Assembly: GCA_000226015.1 (NCBI GenBank)
Contig: JH153551.1
Coordinates: forward strand, 11,306-62,529
Direction: 5' to 3'
From: Mnemiopsis leidyi
Taxonomy: Eukaryota > Ctenophora > Tentaculata > Lobata > Bolinopsidae
DNA length: 51,224 nucleotides
In this document: in pieces, positions 46,301-51,224 of the stretch
How the letters are laid out: every line of letters begins with the position of its first letter
How positions within the stretch are numbered: the stretch's first letter is position 1
Made by a program: the position numbers and the translations under genes
The notes under the pieces: generated by a model
The model's input: the letters and a program-made list of their open reading frames with translations, nothing else
The model's database searches: none
Told to the model about the DNA's origin: nothing

Positions 46301-46713
46301 AGCGCATCCCCGATGGATATCTCTTAAATCGACCATAATCCATACCAATCTCCAAACATGATACAATCATTCCTGCAGTCTGATGTGGTATATTACTTAT
46401 CGATTATGATCGACTCCTCTGGGTCGAATTTAATTTGTACTGTTGCACCGGGCACGGTTAGTGCTGACCAGAATATTAAAATATTCAATTATTTACCGGT
46501 CACCTTTTGTCACTGTACATAGATTAAAATGCGCCCTCCTTTGACCAAACAGCAAGTGCATTGTTGCACTGCTATATTGCTATATTGCTATGCTCTGGAG
46601 CTAAATATAATTACATCATTAAATCTAATTTCAGATCATTAAATTTTTGGTTAGATTCAATCTCAATTGCCCTTGTTCAATGTTCAGATATGAAAGGAGC
46701 TTTTTTTCCTAAT
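40381..46713. other. Long non-coding interval inside the host intron
   Basis: Several short open frames (for example 41592-41915, 42820-43185, 45304-45567) lack domain signs, splice partners or plausible composition. Structured items are the E-box repeat at 44966-45007 and small local duplications near 43670-43715 and 44320-44370. Confidence 0.4.
44966..45007. promoter_or_regulatory. Three CACGTG E-boxes at an exact 18 bp period
   Basis: CACGTG occurs at 44966-44971, 44984-44989 and 45002-45007, within repeats of CACGTGCGTTTATATTTG. The spacing is close to two helical turns, so bHLH-type factors could bind on nearly the same face. The nearest gene start is paralog C, 1.8 kb away. Confidence 0.5.
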
Positions 46714-46828
46714 TTAACTTGACTTTCAGGTGGCCATAAGATGTTCATTTGCACCTAACGATCCTGTTTTTTTGTTAGAGTTCAAACATCTCCTCTGGTT
46801 TATTTCACTTTTAAATCCTCGTTACACG
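46714..46828 (+). promoter_or_regulatory. Acceptor and 5' UTR candidate of paralog C
   Basis: TTAACTTGACTTTCAG ends at 46729, a good acceptor. The frame is open from there to the ATG at 46829 but has no earlier ATG. A 5' UTR intron or trans-splicing would fit. The alternative is an unseen coding exon upstream. Confidence 0.4.
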
Positions 46829-47770
46829 ATGCAATGGATCGAAGATAAAACATCGCAATATTCTCTGATAATCTTCTTCTGGACAGTTCTTTTCTCATCT
46901 CTAATCGGAGATTCCATCATCCTAGCTGCCTCCATCGCTCCTAACGGTATCAGACTGAACAGGTTTATAGTGACCATCATGCAGCACATAGCTGTATCAG
47001 ATCTTATCTCCTGCGTCACCTTCGTCTCCCCCTACGCGATCTCCTCCATCACCAACCAGTACATAATCACAGGTTCCCTGGTAGATATCAGATACTATCT
47101 AGACGAGGTTATCTACCAGATAAACACGATGTTGATCACGATGTTGAGCACCAGTAAGCTCCTCTTCCTGAAGTTTCCCCACCAAGCTGCTAAGTGGAAC
47201 AACAAACGTGGACACATAGCCTGCGCTACAGTTTGGGTATTTGGTAACGTCCTCTCTGGGATATCGCTAGCTTTACCAGATACACTGTACTATTACTACG
47301 ATTGTTTCTCTATCGCTGCTACTCTGGTGGTTCCCGTGTTGATCATGATAGTAACAACAGTCCTCATCCTCCTCCACCTCAACAAAGCCAGGAGAATCGC
47401 GCGGAGAAGCAAGGGCAAGACTCGACTCCGGGGTGTAGCTACCGTCGTCGCTACCGTCATCATCTACTGCATCTCCACCGTTCCCTTGACAACGGTTGCT
47501 ATTTACGAGTACTTCGACCAGACGACTGATCTGCGTCGTGTCTGGTTTATCATATCCTGTTTCTCCTGCCTCAACATCATGTCCAACATCTACGTCTACT
47601 TCTTCACCATACCCAGTTTTAGAGAGTATGTCCGGGTGAAAATATTCAGACGACCCCCCACTAGAAACAGCAGAAGTAGCACGACCGGACTGGGCGTGGG
47701 TTTGGGGACCTTTAGGTTTTCTGTTATTCGGCGGAGGTTTTCTGATAATATCCAGAGTGTATGGACGTAA
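46829..47770 (+). CDS. Orphan class A-like 7TM receptor, paralog C
   Basis: A single exon of 313 residues from the first ATG (46829). The frame is open further up to 46730 but without ATG, and starting at MQWIEDK gives the same extracellular length as in the paralogs. It has LIGDSIILAAS, LSTSKLLFLKFP at the DRY position, LNKARRIARRSKGK in loop 3, LRGVATVVATVIIYC in TM6 and NIMSNIYVYFF in TM7. The C-tail is Arg/Ser/Thr-rich (RRPPTRNSRSSTTG). AATAAA near 47979 may be its poly(A) signal. Confidence 0.88.
   Translation: MQWIEDKTSQYSLIIFFWTVLFSSLIGDSIILAASIAPNGIRLNRFIVTIMQHIAVSDLISCVTFVSPYAISSITNQYIITGSLVDIRYYLDEVIYQINTMLITMLSTSKLLFLKFPHQAAKWNNKRGHIACATVWVFGNVLSGISLALPDTLYYYYDCFSIAATLVVPVLIMIVTTVLILLHLNKARRIARRSKGKTRLRGVATVVATVIIYCISTVPLTTVAIYEYFDQTTDLRRVWFIISCFSCLNIMSNIYVYFFTIPSFREYVRVKIFRRPPTRNSRSSTTGLGVGLGTFRFSVIRRRFSDNIQSVWT
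46907..47014 (+). repeat. 108 bp identical block, copy in gene C
   Basis: Identical to the blocks in genes A and B. Identity stops sharply at 47014, where gene C reads GTCACC and A/B read TTCTCC. Confidence 0.95.
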
Positions 47771-48396
47771 TGTTTTTAACAATCATCTAATTTTAAATTT
47801 ATTTCTATCATTTTTAACAGATTTTTCAATGATTCGAAAATGTTAGAGGCCGATATTTTGATATGATGTAAATCTGACGTATATCGGTTTTTGTAAAGTG
47901 TTACAGTTCCTTGAACGAAGGTATTCTCGGCCATACGGTTTCCTCACATAATTGCATTGCACAATGATTATTTCTCGTTAATAAACCAAGCCTATCTTTT
48001 AGTGATATCAACTAACAACTTTGAACTTGTTAACCTAAAAGTCATCTTGATTAAATTGACCTCAAACAAGCAGTTTTTGAGGCTTTACTCAGTTAAATTT
48101 GATAATGACAATAAAGAGAACTTCAATTCTCTCATGTAAAACTATCTTATTCTTTAACTGATAACTTTAACAGATAATAAATTTAACAGATAACTGCAAA
48201 ATGGCTTTGTCCCGCGGTTTTGTAATAATAAGGGGAAAATAGGGGGACCAAAAAGGGGTAAATGTGGAGAAACGAGATGCTTTTTTCCCATCTTTCCATC
48301 TTCCCTCTCTCTTGTACCTCTTCTCTTCTCTTTTTCCTTCCTCTCTTTTGATATAAAACATATCTGTAGATTTGTGTTACTAATTCATCTTTCCAG
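47771..48396. other. Non-coding, 3' of paralog C
   Basis: No exon was seen apart from the likely 3' UTR of paralog C. A pyrimidine-rich tract at 48290-48395 leads to the acceptor at 48396. Confidence 0.4.
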
Positions 48397-48535
48397 GTGG
48401 CGGAAAGAAGAGGAAGTCTCGCTCAGAGTCCGGTGAAGGACGTGGAGAAGGAGGAACAACAGGGAGACTTCCTGCACCCCAAGTTACTCCTCTAAAACTA
48501 TACTCTCCGCCAAAAGCTGCTAAATTCTCTCAAAA
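48397..48535 (+). CDS. Probable SH3 gene exon 18
   Basis: It starts in phase 1 after CATCTTTCCAG and ends CAAAA|GTAGGT in phase 2. It encodes GGKKRKSRSESGEGRGEGG and VTPLKLYSPPKAAKFSQ, with the same basic Ser/Pro character as the SH3 tail. If the donor is not used, an in-frame TAG follows at once and this would be the terminal exon. The 17 kb intron before it makes the link to the SH3 gene tentative. Confidence 0.55.
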
Positions 48536-49014
48536 GTAGGTTCAGTAATGAAGTAGGGGGCGTCAGAATTCTTGGGTGGAGCCAAACATTTTTTCCATTT
48601 CTTGACTGGGACTGACTAATGGTAGGCTAGATACAACCAATCAATTTTGGGAAAAGCTGTTACGTGATAAAAAAGATTTCCAACTCCTCCACAAGAGTTC
48701 TAACGTCCAGTGGTTTCCTCCTTCTTCTACATTGGTTACAAAGATTAGCTGAATTTTGCCTATACTTAATATTATATAATTACCTATAGTTTACTGAGTT
48801 TACAAATTGTGCTGCAGGTTTTCAGTTTACATCAAATCTTATAACAACAATATAATCGGTTTATCTTCCATCCCACGCCCAATGCCACATTGTGAACCGA
48901 TTAACCGTGAAAATTTCTCCCTTTCTAACCTAACAAGAAGCTATACATACTCCACGTAAAACTCTTCTACGTTTTAAATCGATTTTCTCACGTGCCCACC
49001 ACTTCTCTCCGATT

Positions 49015-49095
49015 TCACACACACACTGACTAATCAGAACAAGGATCTGTTACCACGTGACTTCGCTCCACCAATCACAGCGCAGCCCTGTCCTT
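49015..49095. promoter_or_regulatory. E-box and CCAAT cluster
   Basis: ACTAATCAGAAC, then CACGTGAC (about 49055) and CCACCAATCACAGCGC (about 49069). It resembles the CCAAT/CRE cluster at 26.8 kb. It may be an internal promoter or enhancer in the SH3-gene intron. Confidence 0.4.
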
Positions 49096-49390
49096 TAAGT
49101 CACACCGGTTCCATGAGGCTCACTAGAAACAGTGATATGTATACATGGCAGACACATATCACATTCCTTTGTTTGGTTCTGGGTGAAATATTGAATTTGA
49201 TTTGCCGGTGGGATCCCTCGGGGCCCCGAAAGAAGACACAATCTTTTCACATTCCGGTTTCTCCAAGAACTTTGCATGTCATTAAGTGTAGTGCTATTCG
49301 AGCGCTAGGCCGTGCTTTGTTCGCGTATTCGTGTTGTGTTGTAGTGAGGATAATAGGCCGTGTACTGTGGCCTGTGTTCATTCGGGAACT

Positions 49391-49470
49391 CAATAGTCAA
49401 TATCGTTACATCTACAATAGTCAATATTATAACCTACATCTGCAATAGTCAATATCGTTACATCTACAAT
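49391..49470. repeat. Short tandem repeat, about 30 bp, three copies
   Basis: AATAGTCAATATCGTTACAT recurs three times with TCTACAATAG-like linkers. The middle copy is diverged (TATTATAACC). Confidence 0.7.
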
Positions 49471-49779
49471 TGTCTTCCGAGTTCCGATAACAATGCTAAC
49501 GTGTGTCTTGTCCGTGTTTGCATCTTCTGTTCTCCTCCTCTGGCCAATGACGTAGTTAAAATGTTTGTTATACCGTCAAATAGATAACTATTAAGCGGAC
49601 TTCAGCCAAGATCCCTCTAAAAAAGAAGTAGTAAAGTTTTTCGCTATTTTAATCTAACCCTGCACGTGTTTCAATTTAGACTCTAGTTGTAACCTGCTGC
49701 TGCGATTACCGTGACATTTCACTCGTTACTCGTTAGTCTTTTACACAGCAGTACATCTACTACATCTATACACCTGGTA

Positions 49780-49860
49780 TCATCACGTGGTCCCTGAAGT
49801 TCTTTCTGATTGGCTCTCAGCTCTCGGGCTCAGTTCTGATTGGCTGTCGGCAAAGTGGCC
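49780..49860. promoter_or_regulatory. E-box with two inverted CCAAT boxes
   Basis: TCACGTGGTC is followed by TTCTGATTGGCT twice, about 36 bp apart (reverse CCAAT). This pairing of CACGTG with two CCAAT boxes mirrors the 49.05 kb cluster. A promoter for an unseen transcript is possible. Confidence 0.4.
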
Positions 49861-50250
49861 AAAACAAACGTTTGTGTGTTTTAGCTATTTCCACTTTGTC
49901 CTTCGCATAATTTACTCGTTTTGTTTGGTGTTCTGCAGTCGGAACTGTCGTTTCTTTTTCCCTTGTTTTCCGGTGAACCCATAAACTTAAAACTTTTATT
50001 GTTTTAAAAATCGTGGTTTTTTAGATTGCCTCAATAAACCGCGAGTCACTATTGCGATCGAAATAAACTTCCCTGTGGTCACTAATATTTCTATTTCCCC
50101 CTGTCTTCAAGACATTAATCACCCGGAAACTCTAACGACTCTTCCCCCTGTCCTCCAACAGTTATCAGGTAAAATCGACTTCTCCAACTTGTCCTGAACT
50201 TACTTGCATTAGAACGAAAAGAGTGCCCCTCTTTTTCAATTCCCAAACCC

Positions 50251-50416
50251 CCCTCTGTAGCGACGTGTCACCCACCAGCACCCTAACACCCTCCCTCTGT
50301 AGCGACGTGTCACCCACCAGCACCCTAACACCCTCCCTCTGTAGCGACGTGTCACCCACCAGTACCCTAACACCTCCCTCTGTAGCGACGTGTCACCCAC
50401 CAGCAGACTGACGGAC
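50251..50416. repeat. 42 bp minisatellite repeating a 3' splice site
   Basis: Units start at 50251, 50293, 50335 and 50376 (spacings 42, 42, 41). Each has CCCTCTGTAG|CGACGTG, an acceptor-like motif, then CACCCACCAG|CA, a second one. In frame the 42 bp unit gives LCSDVSPTSTLTPS. The one-base-shorter third unit shifts the frame, so only acceptors in the last part of the array join to the downstream coding frame. Confidence 0.9.
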
Positions 50417-50494
50417 TTACAGGACAGGGACAGTGCTGACTATGTGGAACCTGGAAGGGAACATTTCAGTCCTGTTATAGAGTCTCACTATGAG
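50386..50494 (+). CDS. Probable SH3 gene exon 19, starting inside the 42 bp array
   Basis: Starting at the last CTGTAG acceptor it supplies one base to the phase-2 end of the 48397-48535 exon, then reads DVSPTSRLTDLQDRDSADY and EPGREHFSPVIESHYE to the donor GAG|GTTAGT (phase 0). In this frame the upstream sequence has a stop at 50342-50344, so the exon's 5' end must lie within the array. The next exon is not visible before the window ends. Confidence 0.6.
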
Positions 50495-50499
50495 GTTAG

Positions 50500-50715
50500 T
50501 TTTAAGACTGTGTTATTTGTGTAATCTTTGTAGTATGTGTTATCTTTGTAAGTCTGTGTAAAGTTTGTTTTTTGTTACTTGTGTTATCTGTGTAGTATGT
50601 GTTATCTTTGTAGTATGTGTAAAGTTTGTTTTTGTTATTTGTGTAATCTTTGTAGTATGTGTTATCTTTGTAAGTCTGTGTAAAGTTTGTTTTTTGTTAT
50701 TTGTGTTATCTGTGT
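50500..50715. repeat. Intronic tandem repeat directly after exon 19
   Basis: Phrases GTGTTATCTTTGTAGTATGT and GTAAAGTTTGTTTTTTGTTA recur three to four times with a period near 60-70 bp. The array begins a few bases after the donor at 50495 and stops where LINE sequence begins. Confidence 0.8.
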
Positions 50716-51224
50716 AGAATTCGTTTAGGTAAAACTACCTCTGAGTGCATAACCATCAAATTTGGTGTCCCTCAAGGTTCTGTTCTTGGACCTGTCTTGT
50801 TTAACCTATATATAAGGTCAATTTACAAATTTGTACAAAAGTTTGGATTCAACATTTTTGGATATGCAGACGATCACCAGATATTAAAATCATTTAGAGC
50901 TAAAGGACAAGTAAAAGTCTTAACTCATGAATTGATTAGATGCTTCTCCCAAATCAAGTTCTGGATGAACCACTTTTTCCTGCAGCTGAATGACAGCAAA
51001 ACACAAATCATAGTATGTGGTTCCAACAAAGTCCTTAATCAAATACAAATCCAAGGAATTCATCTTACAGCTAGTACAACAGTGAGATTTGTCAACTGTG
51101 TTAAAAACCTTGGAGTTCAAATGGACAACCACTTAACATTCAGAGAACAGGTTGTTCACTTAAAGCAAAAATGCTTCAGAACCTTGCGTAACATCTGCAA
51201 AATTAGATTCCTGCTAACCAGGTC
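50716..51224 (+). mobile_element. LINE reverse-transcriptase fragment, open to the window end
   Basis: It is open in one frame for all 169 codons with no ATG at its start. RT signatures: FGVPQGSVLGPVLFNLY (palm motif), FGYADDHQI (catalytic YADD), LNDSKTQIIVCG, and KNLGVQMDNHLTF followed by a basic helix, as in Jockey/CR1-type ORF2. The 5' end abuts the minisatellite, typical of a 5'-truncated insertion. It lies in the last intron of the SH3 gene. The frame is intact, so it is younger than the LINE at 14.4-16.5 kb. The 3' end is outside the window. Confidence 0.88.

Larger units (their letters stand above)
31185..48396 (+). other. 17 kb intron of the SH3 gene hosting three 7TM genes
   Basis: It is inferred from the phase-1 donor at 31184 and a phase-compatible acceptor (CATCTTTCCAG) at 48396. 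It contains the three 7TM genes, a MITE-like element (36457-36997) and tandem repeats. The alternative is that the SH3 gene ends near 31.2 kb and the 48.4 kb exon starts another gene. Confidence 0.5.

Noticed and set aside
47273..47782. 169-codon minus-strand frame
   Set aside because: Antisense shadow of 7TM paralog C.

Overview
The window is animal nuclear DNA. The reasons are spliced genes with GT-AG introns, 7TM receptors, an LRCH-type leucine-rich-repeat protein, an ABHD12-type lipase and several decayed non-LTR (LINE) retrotransposons. Non-vertebrate receptor types, AT-rich introns and high gene density suggest an early-branching animal, perhaps a cnidarian. That placement is inference. 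Two stretches of N (11486-11833 and 23123-23132) mark a draft assembly.

Left part (1-10.6 kb). A minus-strand LRCH-like gene starts at 8931. Eight coding exons can be chained with matching splice phases down to 402, and it probably continues left of the window. A plus-strand LDLa-repeat GPCR (1212-5168) lies inside the 4.8 kb intron between its exons at 5445-5611 and 402-549. A single-exon ABHD12-like serine hydrolase (9670-10596, minus) follows.

Repeat part (11.0-16.6 kb). It holds two near-identical LINE 3' ends flanking an N gap, a GC-rich foldback complex, and a decayed plus-strand LINE carrying a 72 bp insertion flanked by a 9 bp direct repeat.

Right part (17.0-50.5 kb). One long plus-strand gene encodes an SH3 domain followed by a long, probably disordered, charged, Ser/Thr/Pro-rich tail. 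I reconstruct 19 phase-compatible coding exons, the last two less secure. Its introns host other genes: a secreted choloylglycine-hydrolase/penicillin-V-acylase-like enzyme (17875-19020, minus) in intron 1, an unrecognised six-exon 496-residue protein (24126-26461, minus) with a CRE/CCAAT promoter-like cluster upstream, and three intronless paralogous 7TM receptors (31762-32730 minus; 39385-40380 plus; 46829-47770 plus) in a 17 kb intron. A LINE reverse-transcriptase fragment runs off the right end.

Two observations stand out. First, at least three minisatellites sit exactly on exon-intron junctions, so that a 5' splice site (31 bp units, 5679-5895) or a 3' splice site (28 bp units, 23133-23356; 42 bp units, 50251-50416) is present in many tandem copies, with unit length deciding which copy keeps the reading frame. 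Second, the three 7TM paralogs, otherwise well diverged, share a block of 108 bases that is identical in all three (126 in two of them) over TM1-TM2, pointing to gene conversion or constraint beyond the protein level. A 541 bp element with terminal inverted repeats and a 9 bp target duplication also lies at 36457-36997.
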